From Paraglaciecola sp. L3A3 (GTDB taxonomy: Bacteria > Pseudomonadota > Gammaproteobacteria > Enterobacterales > Alteromonadaceae), in NCBI RefSeq assembly GCF_009796765.1, contig NZ_CP047023.1, positions 2,773,501 through 2,837,500 on the forward strand: a stretch of DNA of 64,000 nt, read 5' to 3'. Position numbers and translations under genes: made by a program. A model generated the notes under the pieces. That model was not told where the DNA came from and did no database searches. It saw nothing but the letters and a program-made list of their open reading frames with translations. Shown in pieces: positions 26,792 to 36,004 of the stretch; within the stretch, counting starts at the first letter, position 1; every line of letters starts with the position of its first letter.

Positions 26792-26968
26792 TTCGTTTAT
26801 TGCGCACCCTGTGCGACTTATTTAGGTTGTAACATAATTAAATGTTACTTTGAAATACATCCTGTTATTCACCATTCGAGTAAACTTAACCCGTTTTTTA
26901 CTTAGTTTTCTTGGTAACTTTGACTAACGTTTTTGCGTTTTGTCTTGCTCTCCTCAAACTGTGGGGGC

Positions 26969-26996
26969 ATTCTACATCGACAATCAGAAGTGTCAA
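26969..26996 (-). promoter_or_regulatory. stable-RNA promoter of the tRNA cluster
   Basis: On the reverse strand a perfect -35 TTGACA (26996-26991) is separated by 16 bp from a -10 TAGAAT (26974-26969). The next bases are GCCCCC. A G+C-rich discriminator is the mark of promoters under stringent control. The transcript would begin about 170 nt before tRNA-Gly. Confidence 0.7.
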
Positions 26997-27085
26997 CAAC
27001 AAAAAGTATCTTTTTGAACTGACTGGCTGAATTTTAAACCGAAAGCGCTAAAAACAGACAATTTGATTTTTTTGTAGCCAACTAA

Positions 27086-27649
27086 TTAACTGTTTTTTTG
27101 ATCTTTCCATGCCGCCATAGTGTATTCGAGCATAGACCAAAAAGATAAAATAGCAGCAAAATACAATAAACCATAACCTAGGCTTACCCAATAAATAGGG
27201 ACCCCCATAAAATATTCTAGTTCAGACAGCAAACCAATTAGAGCTAACATTTGTGCCATCGTTTTTGCTTTGCCGGTGAAATTAACTTTTACTAAGTCTT
27301 GTTTACCTTGCTGCCCCATCCATTCTCGTAATGCCGAGATATAAATTTCTCGAAACATTAATAACACAGCAGGAATAGTGATCCACAGGCTGGCGTAACT
27401 ATGAGTAATTAATAATAACGCCGCGGCAACTATCAGTTTATCGGCTACAGGGTCTAAGAAAGCCCCAAAAGCAGTGGTTTGATTAAGTTTTCGGGCAAGG
27501 TAGCCGTCAAACCAATCAGTTATAGCAGCAAACCAGAAAATAAAAGCTCCTGCTTGGTGAGCCCATTTCCAATCTAAAAAATAAACCACTACAAACACTG
27601 GGATCAGTAACACTCTGACCATGGTAATAATATTAGGAATTGTCCACAT
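27086..27649 (-). CDS. pgsA: CDP-diacylglycerol-glycerol-3-phosphate 3-phosphatidyltransferase
   Basis: This 187-residue inner-membrane enzyme makes phosphatidylglycerophosphate from CDP-diacylglycerol and glycerol 3-phosphate, the first committed step to phosphatidylglycerol. The CDP-alcohol phosphotransferase signature DWFDGYLAR...GAFLDPVADKL is complete with its four Asp residues. Four to five membrane helices are visible. It lies between uvrC and the tRNA-Gly/Cys/Leu cluster, exactly as in E. coli, which supports the assignment. Confidence 0.96.
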   Translation of the reverse strand: MWTIPNIITMVRVLLIPVFVVVYFLDWKWAHQAGAFIFWFAAITDWFDGYLARKLNQTTAFGAFLDPVADKLIVAAALLLITHSYASLWITIPAVLLMFREIYISALREWMGQQGKQDLVKVNFTGKAKTMAQMLALIGLLSELEYFMGVPIYWVSLGYGLLYFAAILSFWSMLEYTMAAWKDQKNS

Positions 27650-27731
27650 TTACTCGTCTCAGTATTTCTTTGTTATATATTTTAAATATTCATTATCGCT
27701 ATTAACCCATAAGCAGGCTTTTTTTCATAGC

Positions 27732-29558
27732 TCAATTATGAATATGTTCATAAATTGTATCTGCTAATTCAACACTAATGCCAGGTACTTTGGCAATTTC
27801 GTTTTTACTCGCTTGTAATACTCCGTGTAAGCCTCCCATGTATTTTAATAAACTTTGGCGACGCTTAGCGCCCACTCCAGGTATAGATTGTAATTTAGAT
27901 GTTGTCTTTTCTTTCTGACGTCTCTGTCTGTGACCTGTAATCGCAAAACGGTGGCTCTCATCACGAATATGTTGAATAAGATGTAACGCAGGGTTATCTG
28001 ATTGCATAGGAATAGTAGCGCGACTGCCAGCCAAAATCAGGGTTTCAAGGCCAGCTTTACGACTGGTACCTTTTGCGACACCAATTAATAAAGGTTTTTT
28101 CGCGTGTTTCCAATCAGCAAAATATTCTTCAGCTTGGGTCAATTGACCTTTACCACCATCAATAAATAAAATATCCGGAATTTTACTCTCTTCTTTAACA
28201 TTACGGTAACGACGAGCTAACGCTTGGGCCATAGCGGCATAATCATCGCCTGGGGTAATGCCCTCGATATTAAATTTTCGATAATCGGTTTTATAGGGCC
28301 CTTCCCTATTAAACACTACACATGAGGCAACAGTTTGTTGCCCAGAGGTATGGCTGATGTCAAAACATTCCATGCGTTGTATTGGGGTTTCAAATTGAAG
28401 AATTTTTTCTAACTCTAGATACCGGGCAAACACAGACTTTTGATGATTTTGTCGAGATTCTAGTGCGGTATCGGCATTAGTATTGGCCAAGTCTAAATAT
28501 TTGCGTTTTTCATCTCGGACGCCTTTAAAAAATTGAATTTTTCGGCCAGCCTCTGCAGTCAGTAGAGCTTCGATAGAGGTTTGCTCTTCTATCGCGCAAG
28601 GGATAACAATTTGTTGGGGGATTAGTTTATTGCCAGCTAAATAAAATTGTAAGATAAAAGATTGAAATACTTCTTCGGCAGTTGATTCACTGGGTACTTT
28701 GGGATAAAAACTTTTACTACCCAATAGTTTGTTGTCACGAATAAACAACCCTTGAATACAGGCTATCCCATTACGATAGGCAAACCCGAAGACATCCATT
28801 TCTTGTTGTTCACCACTGACCCACTGCTGCTCTTGAACTTTATTCAGAGCAGAAATTTGATCACGATAACGAGCGGCAGCTTCAAACTTTAATGTTTGGC
28901 TGGCTTGTTCCATTTTGCTAATTAGAGAATCGATTACTTGTTTATTTTTACCCTTTAAAAATAATCTAGCTAGTTCTACCTGCTGATTATAATCTTCATC
29001 ACTAATATATCCTTCAACACAAGGTGCTGAACATCTCTGCAATTGGTGCTGTAAACATGGGCGAGTTCTGGCTCGATAATAGCTGTCTTCACATTGGCGA
29101 ATGGGAAATAATTTTTGCATGGTATTTAAACTTTCACGCACAGCCCATGCACTAGGGTAAGGACCAAAATATTCACCTTTGTGTTTTTTCGGTCCTCTAT
29201 GATTACTTAACCTAGGATGAGTATGTGCAGACAAAAAGATGAAGGGGTAACCTTTGTCATCACGCAATAAAACGTTGTATCTAGGCTTATATTTTTTGAT
29301 AAAATTGTTTTCAAGAATAAAAGCTTCGGTTTCGCTATGTACAACAGTGACGTCCATTTCGACAATTTGTTTAACTAAAGTACGGGTTTTAGCACTGTCA
29401 ACTTTGTCTCTGAAATAACTAGCCACACGTTTTTTAAGGTTTTTCGCTTTACCTACATAGATGACTTCTTCTTTCTGGTTGTACATCCGGTACACACCAG
29501 GTTGATGAGTCAAATGTTTTAGAAAGGATTGGTAGTCAAACGGTTCTGGAGTACTCAT
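27732..29558 (-). CDS. uvrC: excinuclease ABC subunit C
   Basis: This 608-residue nuclease cuts both sides of a lesion in UvrABC nucleotide excision repair. The domains in order are: a GIY-YIG nuclease (about 16-95, HQPGVYRMYN, IYVGKAKNLKKRV), a UVR motif (about 205-240, FEAAARYRDQISAL) that binds UvrB, an RNase H-like 5' nuclease domain (FDISHTSGQQTVAS, FIDGGKGQL), and tandem helix-hairpin-helix motifs at the end (IPGVGAKRRQSLL, VPGISVELADTIY). Its start is 14 bp after the uvrY stop, in one transcription unit. Confidence 0.97.
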   Translation of the reverse strand: MSTPEPFDYQSFLKHLTHQPGVYRMYNQKEEVIYVGKAKNLKKRVASYFRDKVDSAKTRTLVKQIVEMDVTVVHSETEAFILENNFIKKYKPRYNVLLRDDKGYPFIFLSAHTHPRLSNHRGPKKHKGEYFGPYPSAWAVRESLNTMQKLFPIRQCEDSYYRARTRPCLQHQLQRCSAPCVEGYISDEDYNQQVELARLFLKGKNKQVIDSLISKMEQASQTLKFEAAARYRDQISALNKVQEQQWVSGEQQEMDVFGFAYRNGIACIQGLFIRDNKLLGSKSFYPKVPSESTAEEVFQSFILQFYLAGNKLIPQQIVIPCAIEEQTSIEALLTAEAGRKIQFFKGVRDEKRKYLDLANTNADTALESRQNHQKSVFARYLELEKILQFETPIQRMECFDISHTSGQQTVASCVVFNREGPYKTDYRKFNIEGITPGDDYAAMAQALARRYRNVKEESKIPDILFIDGGKGQLTQAEEYFADWKHAKKPLLIGVAKGTSRKAGLETLILAGSRATIPMQSDNPALHLIQHIRDESHRFAITGHRQRRQKEKTTSKLQSIPGVGAKRRQSLLKYMGGLHGVLQASKNEIAKVPGISVELADTIYEHIHN

Positions 29559-29572
29559 TTAAAATGTCTAAA

Positions 29573-30217
29573 TTACAGCATTTCTGATTGGATAAGTTTG
29601 TGCCTTAAAGCTAGATGAGTTAGCTCTACATCTGTGCTTATATTTAATTTTTCAAACAAACGATAACGGTAAGTATTCACAGTTTTGGCACTTATATTCA
29701 AATAAACTGCTATGTCTGGTACTTTTGCCCCTTTTGTCAACATCATGGTAATTTCTAACTCTCTATCAGAAAGGGCTTCGAACGGGTTACCACTTTGTAA
29801 ATTGAGTTGACCTATTGCAATTTGTTGGGCTATATCTGGTGATACATATTTTTGTCCAGAATGTACTTTATAAATAGCTCGGATCATTTCATTAGGATCA
29901 GAGTCTTTGGTCAGATAACCATAAGCACCTATTTGCATGACTTTTGCTGGAATCGGGTTTTCTTTGTGCACTGATAAAACAATCACTCGTGTGTCTTCCG
30001 AGAAACGTAAAATCTGTTTAGTTGCTTCAATGCCGCCCATACCAGGCATACTCATATCCATTAGCACTAAATCAGGAGCATTGGCTCGACAAAATTTTAC
30101 AGCATCTTCGCCATTGGTAGCTTCACCGACCACATCAAAATCGTCTACATCTTCCAGTATTCGTCTTATACCAGTTCGAACTAATTCATGATCATCAACT
30201 AACAATAGTTTAATCAA
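29573..30217 (-). CDS. uvrY: GacA/UvrY-type response regulator
   Basis: This 214-residue protein has a receiver domain with the phosphorylated Asp in LVLMDMSMPGMGG (about 54) and the conserved Lys in GYLTKDSD. A C-terminal LuxR-type helix-turn-helix follows (LSDRELEITMMLTKG, SAKTVNTYRYRLFEKLNI). In related bacteria UvrY/GacA is activated by BarA/GacS and drives Csr small RNAs; that partner is not in this window. The order uvrY-uvrC-pgsA is conserved in gammaproteobacteria. Confidence 0.95.
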   Translation of the reverse strand: MIKLLLVDDHELVRTGIRRILEDVDDFDVVGEATNGEDAVKFCRANAPDLVLMDMSMPGMGGIEATKQILRFSEDTRVIVLSVHKENPIPAKVMQIGAYGYLTKDSDPNEMIRAIYKVHSGQKYVSPDIAQQIAIGQLNLQSGNPFEALSDRELEITMMLTKGAKVPDIAVYLNISAKTVNTYRYRLFEKLNISTDVELTHLALRHKLIQSEML

Positions 30218-30274
30218 AGTACGGCCTTTTTTGTTGCTTTTGTTTAACTAATGAATACAGCATTAAGATAAATA

Positions 30275-30508
30275 TTAGCGATATAAATGTTCACTTAGTC
30301 TATTCCAACCTTGAATAGTATCAGCTAATCCTTGCCCTATGTTATATGCATAACAGCGTTTAACTTTACAACCAATCAGCCAACGATCTCGGCATCCGGG
30401 AATGCGTTCAGGTTTTGTGGGCATGCCTCCACATCGACAACCTATTGGGGTATATCTAACTTGTGCTTTGGCACTTAAATTACTTCTTTTTCTTTTTAGC
30501 AGTTTCAT
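30275..30508 (-). CDS. small Cys-rich protein, possibly Lar-like zinc ribbon
   Basis: This 77-residue basic protein has Cys at 24, 26, 39, 47 and 52 (GCRCGGMP, GCRDRWLIGCKVKRC) and ends with ADTIQGWNRL. The layout resembles the Lar (restriction alleviation) zinc-ribbon family: CPFCGG near the start, a second Cys pair, and a closing AIEAWNRR. The first pair here is CRC rather than CxxC, so metal binding is uncertain. It lies 57 bp upstream of uvrY on the same strand. This is a suggestion, not a firm family call. Confidence 0.5.
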   Translation of the reverse strand: MKLLKRKRSNLSAKAQVRYTPIGCRCGGMPTKPERIPGCRDRWLIGCKVKRCYAYNIGQGLADTIQGWNRLSEHLYR

Positions 30509-30709
30509 AATTGATATTTTTTACAACTGTCAATTCAGCAACCAGCATAAATCATTAATTAAAAAAGCCAAAGAAAAACCCGACAACTAAAGCTAGTTTT
30601 GCCACAAAACCTGCATAAATAGTGATTATTTACACAAAATATTATGACATTTGTTATCGGCAGTATAAAAATACAGCAACTATGGTTTACTAAGGAATAT
30701 GTAGAATAA

Positions 30710-31018
30710 CTAAAGGATGGGATCACATGCGGTTTTGATGGTGGCAAAACATTCTACTTCTTTATTTAACACCATAGGCGCCACTTTATTTGCAAAAGAT
30801 TTAAAATGCTCTGACACTAAATGCAATGTAAAGTCTTGTTTACTGGCGTAAATTTCATATAAATAAATCAAACTTGCTTTGTCTTCTGCATGACACACAT
30901 CAAACTGTAAGCAGTTTTCTTCAAGGGTTAAAGAATCTTCTGCTTGTTTTAGCATCAACTCGGTGAATTCTGTTAGTTGACTCGGTTCAACATCAAATTT
31001 TACTGTGACTACGTACAT
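30710..31018 (-). CDS. ABM-domain protein (putative quinol monooxygenase type)
   Basis: This 102-residue protein is a single antibiotic-biosynthesis-monooxygenase (ABM) domain, a dimeric ferredoxin-like fold. Typical blocks are VTVKFDVEPSQLTEFTELML, CLQFDVCHAEDK, LIYLYEIYASKQDFTLHLVSEHFKSF. YgiN and LsrG are family members. It is the last gene of the otnK-otnC operon, 34 bp after otnC. A role in isomerising or oxidising a pathway intermediate is possible but not shown. Confidence 0.8.
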   Translation of the reverse strand: MYVVTVKFDVEPSQLTEFTELMLKQAEDSLTLEENCLQFDVCHAEDKASLIYLYEIYASKQDFTLHLVSEHFKSFANKVAPMVLNKEVECFATIKTACDPIL

Positions 31019-31052
31019 TTTATTTTCCTAGATAACCAATTAAGAGATAGTT

Positions 31053-31691
31053 TTATTTTTTAAATTTATTCAGTAAAAAATTAATTTGTTCAGCCGTTAA
31101 CGTATTGGCATTCTCATTTTTTAATAATAAAGCTAATTTACAACTTTCTTCCAATTCTTCCATGCCATAAACACAAGACTCAACAGTTTCGGCAGACACT
31201 ATAGGCCCATGATTAGCCATAATTATGCCTGCATGCTTAGCCGCAACTTTACCTACAGATTCAGCTAAAGCATCATCACCTGGGGCAAAATAAGGCACCA
31301 TGGCAATAGGCCCTAAACGCATGGTTAAATAAGGGGTAAAGGTAGGGACAACATTACTGTTATCTGTTGCAGATATGCAAGACAAAGCTGTCGCATAAGT
31401 CGAATGCAAATGTATGATACATCGATCATTAGGTCTTTGATCGTACATAGCTTTATGTAATCTGAATTCTTTTGATGGAGGTAACCCTTTTAATAGAGTG
31501 CCATCTAATCCAACAACCGATAACTCCTCTGCATTTAAAAAGCCAAAGCAGGTATTCGTGGGTGTCATCACCCAAGCGTTTTCTATCCTGACACTCATAT
31601 TGGCAGACGCGCCAGATGTTAATCCACGGTCGAATATTGACTTTGCAAAAGCGACAATTTGTTGTTTGGCAGTGTGTTCGTCTAAGAACAT
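31053..31691 (-). CDS. otnC: class II aldolase, 3-oxo-tetronate 4-phosphate decarboxylase type
   Basis: This 212-residue member of the class II aldolase/adducin family should decarboxylate 3-oxo-tetronate 4-phosphate to dihydroxyacetone phosphate, if it follows OtnC. Visible motifs are the substrate/phosphate-binding TSGASANMSVR, the zinc site CIIHLHSTYATAL (His-x-His), and MANHGPIVSAETVE with the third His. It overlaps the kinase gene by 10 nt. OtnC and OtnK work in sequence in L-threonate, D-threonate and D-erythronate catabolism, and related pairs act on branched apionate intermediates, so the exact substrate is open. Confidence 0.8.
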   Translation of the reverse strand: MFLDEHTAKQQIVAFAKSIFDRGLTSGASANMSVRIENAWVMTPTNTCFGFLNAEELSVVGLDGTLLKGLPPSKEFRLHKAMYDQRPNDRCIIHLHSTYATALSCISATDNSNVVPTFTPYLTMRLGPIAMVPYFAPGDDALAESVGKVAAKHAGIIMANHGPIVSAETVESCVYGMEELEESCKLALLLKNENANTLTAEQINFLLNKFKK

Positions 31692-32971
31692 GTTAATTTC
31701 CCCTTGGCTTTTTGAAAAAAGTCTGTTTGACCAAAATTTCCTGATTTTAAAACTAAATGAATTGGGTTGTCTTCTACCGTTTGTACAATTGGCACACTAG
31801 GTACTATGCTCGAGCCTATTTCAAAAACAGTTATATCTAAAGCTTTAACCACAGCACCAGAGGTTTCTCCTCCCGCAACTATTATATTTTTGACATTTTG
31901 TTGTTTGGCAATTATGGCTAACTGGCAAAAAAATTGCTCAACCATCTCAGCAGCCGCTTCCCTGCCTAACTCCGCATGCACTTTTTGAACACTCAAAGCA
32001 TCAGCGCTGGCGTAAATGATTGGACTAGCAGGCAGATTATCTAACATCCATTGACTGACAGTTTCAATACTCTGCTGACCGGTATAAATGTCTATTGGAT
32101 TTAATTGTAATGATGGATGCTGTTGTTTATATGTAGCGACTTGTTTTTGGGTCATAGCAGAACAACTACCACTAAAAATAACCACAGGTTTATCACTTAA
32201 AGGTCCAGCATCTTGCTGTTGTGCAAGTTTACCGCCTTTAGCCATATACTCCGCGGCTAAATCTATGGCTAAACCAGACCCCCCAGTAATTAACTTAAAT
32301 TGGCTAACACTATGCGCAATGGTAGTTAAGTGCTGTGTATTTAAAGCATCGACAATAATGTATTCAGCTTTATTAGCTGCGGTTTCTAATGCTTTAGTTA
32401 GTTCAGTTTCGCCTTGTTCGACAATATCTACGTTTACGACTTGTGCTTGTCCTTGGCCTTGAGACTCTAATAAACGTTTCAATTGTGATTCTGTCATTGG
32501 GGTTAAGGGATGATCTTTCATCGGACTTTCACTTAACAGTTGTCCATTAACAAAAAGATAACCGTTGTAAACAGTTCTACCATTTACAGGTAATGCTGGA
32601 CATACCACTGTACTCGAGACCTGTAAGGTATCCATTAACGCGTCAATCACAGGGCCAATATTCCCTTCAGCGGTTGAGTCAAATGTAGAGCAGTATTTAA
32701 AAAAGAATTTTTCACACCCTTGTTGAACTAAGTATTCTGCACATTTCACACTATCATTAACGGCTAAATTGACAGCACAGGTTCGTGACTTTAATGCTAT
32801 GACTACTGCATCGTATGGAGATAAATCAATATTTAAGCTGCTATCTGGTAATCCATTAAGTTGTATTGTTTTTAATCCACTGGCGACCAAAAAACTGGCT
32901 AGATCAGTGGCACCAGTGTAATCATCTGCAATACAACCCAACCAAGGGTTTAAAACTAATTTATTTATCAT
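31682..32971 (-). CDS. otnK: four-carbon acid-sugar kinase, 3-oxo-tetronate kinase type
   Basis: This 429-residue protein is of the two-domain acid-sugar kinase family (formerly DUF1537). The N-terminal domain begins LGCIADDYTGATDLASFL, which includes the catalytic Asp and the sugar-binding DDYTGATD. The C-terminal nucleotide-binding domain has VIFSGSCSAMTQKQV, IIVAGGETSGAVVKAL and LVLKSGNFGQTDFF. It phosphorylates 3-oxo-tetronate, or a close analogue, with ATP. It is first in an operon with otnC and the ABM gene and divergent from the dehydrogenase-transporter operon. A regulator-like site lies in between (33037-33047). Confidence 0.83.
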   Translation of the reverse strand: MINKLVLNPWLGCIADDYTGATDLASFLVASGLKTIQLNGLPDSSLNIDLSPYDAVVIALKSRTCAVNLAVNDSVKCAEYLVQQGCEKFFFKYCSTFDSTAEGNIGPVIDALMDTLQVSSTVVCPALPVNGRTVYNGYLFVNGQLLSESPMKDHPLTPMTESQLKRLLESQGQGQAQVVNVDIVEQGETELTKALETAANKAEYIIVDALNTQHLTTIAHSVSQFKLITGGSGLAIDLAAEYMAKGGKLAQQQDAGPLSDKPVVIFSGSCSAMTQKQVATYKQQHPSLQLNPIDIYTGQQSIETVSQWMLDNLPASPIIYASADALSVQKVHAELGREAAAEMVEQFFCQLAIIAKQQNVKNIIVAGGETSGAVVKALDITVFEIGSSIVPSVPIVQTVEDNPIHLVLKSGNFGQTDFFQKAKGKLTCS

Positions 32972-33036
32972 TATTTACCTAATATTTGTCTAGCATTAGC
33001 AAATCTATTACTTTATATTAACATCAATTGGGGTTA

Positions 33037-33047
33037 TTATATTACAA
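33037..33047. promoter_or_regulatory. candidate FadR-type (GntR/FCD) operator between divergent operons
   Basis: TTATATTACAA matches the perfect TTGTATTACAA site at 49966-49976 at 10 of 11 bases. It lies 65 bp from the otnK start and 35 bp from the dehydrogenase start, so it could control both directions. It fits the TNGTNNNACNA FadR-family consensus with one mismatch. Confidence 0.45.
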
Positions 33048-33082
33048 TTAAACGAAAAATATAGAGAAACTTAGAGATAAAT

Positions 33083-34186
33083 ATGACAAAAACAAATTTT
33101 ACAATCACAGTACTTCCAGGTGACGGCATTGGACATGAAATCACAGAAATCTGCTTAGACTTATTAAATGAAGTCGCTACAAAAGTAGGAAATATTGAAC
33201 TAGATTTTCAAAGCTTTGCCGCTGGAGCCGCCCATTATAAAGAAACTGGCGTGTCTTTACCTGATGAAGCGATGCAACATGCCTTTAATAGTGATGCCAC
33301 TTTATTAGCTTGTATGGGATTACCGAGCATTCGTTATCCAGATGGTCGAGAAATAGCGCCACAACTAGAGTTACGAGAAAAAATGGACTTGTTTGCCGGG
33401 GTCCGCCCAGTTAGAACCATGCCGGGTCTACCTCTACCTTTAACTTCAGAAGCCGCTAAAAATCTAGACTTTATATTAATTAGAGAAAGTACAGAAGGTT
33501 TATTCGCCAGTCGCGAAAACTTTAAGATCGAAGGCGAAGGGGAATCTGCAGCGGCCTATGATACGCAAAAAATCAGTTATCAAGGTTGTAAACGTGTGTT
33601 TGATTTTGCCTTTGAATTAGCGACACAACGAAAATCTCAGGGCTATCAAGGTAAAGTCACTTGTGTAGATAAAGCCAACGTTTTAGGTTCATTTTATTTC
33701 ATGCGCCAAGTGTTTGATGAAACGGCTAAAAATCATACAAATATAAAAGCGGAACATATATATGTTGATGCAGCTGCATTACAACTTGTAGCAAAGCCTT
33801 GGCAGTTTGATGTATTAGTCACTGAAAACATGTTTGGTGATATTTTATCTGACTTAGGTGCTGGTTTAATGGGCGGCATGGGTATGGCTCCTTCAGCAGA
33901 TATAGGCTTCGAAAAAGCAGTGTTCCAGCCATGTCACGGCACAGCGCCAGACATAATTGGTCAAGGTAAAGCGAATCCAACCGCTATGTTTCTTTCTGGC
34001 GCAATGATGTTAAATTGGTTAGGGCATAAACATGATAATAAACAATTGATAAAGGCAGCAGTTTTACTTAATAAAGCTGTGGAAAATGCCTATGCCAGTG
34101 AAGAACTTTTACCTTTCGAACTGGGTGGCACTTCTGGCACCAAAGTGATTAGCGATAAAGTGTTTTCTGAATTAGCCAAGTTATAA
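33083..34186 (+). CDS. isocitrate/isopropylmalate-type dehydrogenase
   Basis: This 367-residue NAD(P)-dependent beta-decarboxylating dehydrogenase is complete. It has an N-terminal VLPGDGIGHEIT, the substrate/metal region RESTEGLFASR, VDKANVL, ENMFGDILSDLGAGLMGGMGMAPSADIG, and the nucleotide-binding CHGTAPDIIGQGKANP. Members oxidise isopropylmalate, isocitrate, tartrate or D-malate. A tartrate- or tetronate-like 2-hydroxy acid is plausible here because of the acid-sugar kinase next door and the TTT transporter immediately downstream (17 bp). It is not leuB by context: no leuACD genes are near. Confidence 0.85.
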   Translation: MTKTNFTITVLPGDGIGHEITEICLDLLNEVATKVGNIELDFQSFAAGAAHYKETGVSLPDEAMQHAFNSDATLLACMGLPSIRYPDGREIAPQLELREKMDLFAGVRPVRTMPGLPLPLTSEAAKNLDFILIRESTEGLFASRENFKIEGEGESAAAYDTQKISYQGCKRVFDFAFELATQRKSQGYQGKVTCVDKANVLGSFYFMRQVFDETAKNHTNIKAEHIYVDAAALQLVAKPWQFDVLVTENMFGDILSDLGAGLMGGMGMAPSADIGFEKAVFQPCHGTAPDIIGQGKANPTAMFLSGAMMLNWLGHKHDNKQLIKAAVLLNKAVENAYASEELLPFELGGTSGTKVISDKVFSELAKL

Positions 34187-34203
34187 AATAGGAACCGATA
34201 ATA

Positions 34204-35205
34204 ATGAAAAAAGTGGCCTACCTGTTAAGTTTTATTCTATGTGTTGTCGCAATACAAGCCAATGCCAAAAGAGCTTATCCAATTCGACCCATTACTAATA
34301 CTGTAGTCTGGTCTGCCGGTGGCGGTACAGATTCTATTAATCGTATGTTGATGGCTGAAATGGCTAAGGAATTAGATGTGCGAATCAATGTTGTTAATAA
34401 AACCGGTGGGGTGTCCGGCTCTATTGGCATGAGTTCGATACTGAGAAAAAGACCCGATGGTTACAATTTAGTCGGTCTTTCAAGTTCTAATGTAGTGGCG
34501 GCGGTGAACGGCGGATGGAAAGAAAAATTTGATGTGTGGTCACCTTTCATTGTCGGCAGTTCACCTGATGTTGTGTCTGTACCTTACGACTCACCATACA
34601 AGACCTTAGATGATTTAATTCAGGCTGCAAAGACAACCTCTGTAAATGCCTCTGCTGGTGGTATGGGTGGCATCCACCATATCTATTTATTAGAGTTGGA
34701 AAAAGCCACAGGGGTTAGTTTTAAATATATTCCTTATCCGGGCTCAGCTCCTGCACAAACTGCAGCGATAACTAAGGAAGTTGATTTTGTTATTACTTCT
34801 ATGGCCGAACAAGCTCCCCTGTTAAGAGGAAAAAGGTTGCGGGCGCTAGCCATGTTACATCCAGATAATTACACATTAGAAGGTGTAGGTGAAATCACGA
34901 CTGCTTTTACCTCCTACCCCGCTTTGGCTAAACGCTTACCGCTAAGCCAAGCAATTGGATTTGCAGTTAATAAAAAAGCGCCTAAAGAAGTATTATCCAC
35001 CTTATCGACGGCATTTAACAAAGCTATGCAATCGAATAAAGTACAAGAGTGGGCTAAACAGAATCATTATCAACTATCGGGCATGTCTGGCCAGGAAGCT
35101 GAACAAGAGTTTGCTCGTTTGGAGTCAATTTTTACTTGGGCTCTAGATGATTTAGGCGCTAACAAAATATCGCCAACTCAGTTCAACATTTCTAAACCTA
35201 ATTAA
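34204..35205 (+). CDS. TctC-like (Bug) periplasmic solute receptor of a TTT transporter
   Basis: This 333-residue receptor has a signal peptide (MKKVAYLLSFILCVVAIQANA) and the Bug-family fold. Typical blocks are YPIRPITNTVVWSAGGGTDSINR, GGVSGSIGMSSILRKRPDGYNL, and NASAGGMGGIHHIYLLELEKATGVSFKYIPYPGSAPA. It should capture a carboxylate, such as an organic acid or sugar acid, and hand it to the TctA/TctB membrane pair encoded next. It is 17 bp after the dehydrogenase stop. Confidence 0.9.
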   Translation: MKKVAYLLSFILCVVAIQANAKRAYPIRPITNTVVWSAGGGTDSINRMLMAEMAKELDVRINVVNKTGGVSGSIGMSSILRKRPDGYNLVGLSSSNVVAAVNGGWKEKFDVWSPFIVGSSPDVVSVPYDSPYKTLDDLIQAAKTTSVNASAGGMGGIHHIYLLELEKATGVSFKYIPYPGSAPAQTAAITKEVDFVITSMAEQAPLLRGKRLRALAMLHPDNYTLEGVGEITTAFTSYPALAKRLPLSQAIGFAVNKKAPKEVLSTLSTAFNKAMQSNKVQEWAKQNHYQLSGMSGQEAEQEFARLESIFTWALDDLGANKISPTQFNISKPN

Positions 35206-35207
35206 GA

Positions 35208-36002
35208 ATGATAAACATGAGTGACAAGGATCCTAACAAAGCAAAAGACCGGCAATATGACTTTAAGTTTGTCATCGTTTTACTGCTTATATTGGCTTAT
35301 ATACTTAAAATTACTCTGTCGTTCCCTATGTCAGGTAGTTATGGTGGGGTCGATAACCAGTGGTACGTATCGCCTGCTTTATTCCCGTTAATTTTATTAA
35401 GTGCGTTATTTTTATGTTGTAGCGCCTTATTTTTTAGCGCTTTAAAAGGTAATGGGGCAAAAAACTTTTTTAGTTTGCCTCATTGGTTTGGTGATAAAAA
35501 CAATCAACACACAAAAGATAGATGGCTGATTATTGCTTTATTGATTGTGTATGTTTATATATTGATCCCATCCACTGACTTTTATCTAGCCACCACAATC
35601 TTTGTTGCCTCTTTGACTAGCATCTTTTATTTACAGCTAAACAATTGTAGAAAATGGGTCATAACAGTGAATTGTCTGTTGGTGATTAGCTTGGTAAGCA
35701 TACGCACTATATTAAAAGAAGATCCGTCCATTGGTATTTTGGATATTAATGACTTAGAAAATAGTATTTTATATTGTGATATTAGTACAAGTGTAGCACT
35801 ACTAATTTTACTAGGTTGGCAGATAAAAGACGGATTTAGTTCACATAGAACTAAGCTTATTTATACGGGAATTGCGGTGATTGTTGTGCCTTTGATTTTA
35901 GTCATGATGTTTAGCTTTTTACTTTATGTACCCATGCCAGTTGAATATGGCAAGGTTATCAGTTTTCTTAACTGGTTAATCTACGAACAGTTAGGACTTT
36001 AA
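35208..36002 (+). CDS. TctB-like small membrane subunit of a TTT transporter
   Basis: At 264 residues it is longer than the usual 150-200 of TctB. It has about six hydrophobic helices (FVIVLLLILAYILKITLSF, PLILLSALFLCCSALFF, WLIIALLIVYVYILI, FYLATTIFVASLTSIFYL, ALLILLGWQI, IAVIVVPLILVMMFSFLL). It starts 2 bp after the receptor gene and stops 2 bp before TctA. The position and topology identify it more than the sequence does. Confidence 0.8.
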   Translation: MINMSDKDPNKAKDRQYDFKFVIVLLLILAYILKITLSFPMSGSYGGVDNQWYVSPALFPLILLSALFLCCSALFFSALKGNGAKNFFSLPHWFGDKNNQHTKDRWLIIALLIVYVYILIPSTDFYLATTIFVASLTSIFYLQLNNCRKWVITVNCLLVISLVSIRTILKEDPSIGILDINDLENSILYCDISTSVALLILLGWQIKDGFSSHRTKLIYTGIAVIVVPLILVMMFSFLLYVPMPVEYGKVISFLNWLIYEQLGL

Positions 36003-36004
36003 TT

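Noticed and set aside
33083..34186. leuB (3-isopropylmalate dehydrogenase)
   Set aside because: No leucine genes are near and the gene is embedded in a transporter/acid-sugar operon.
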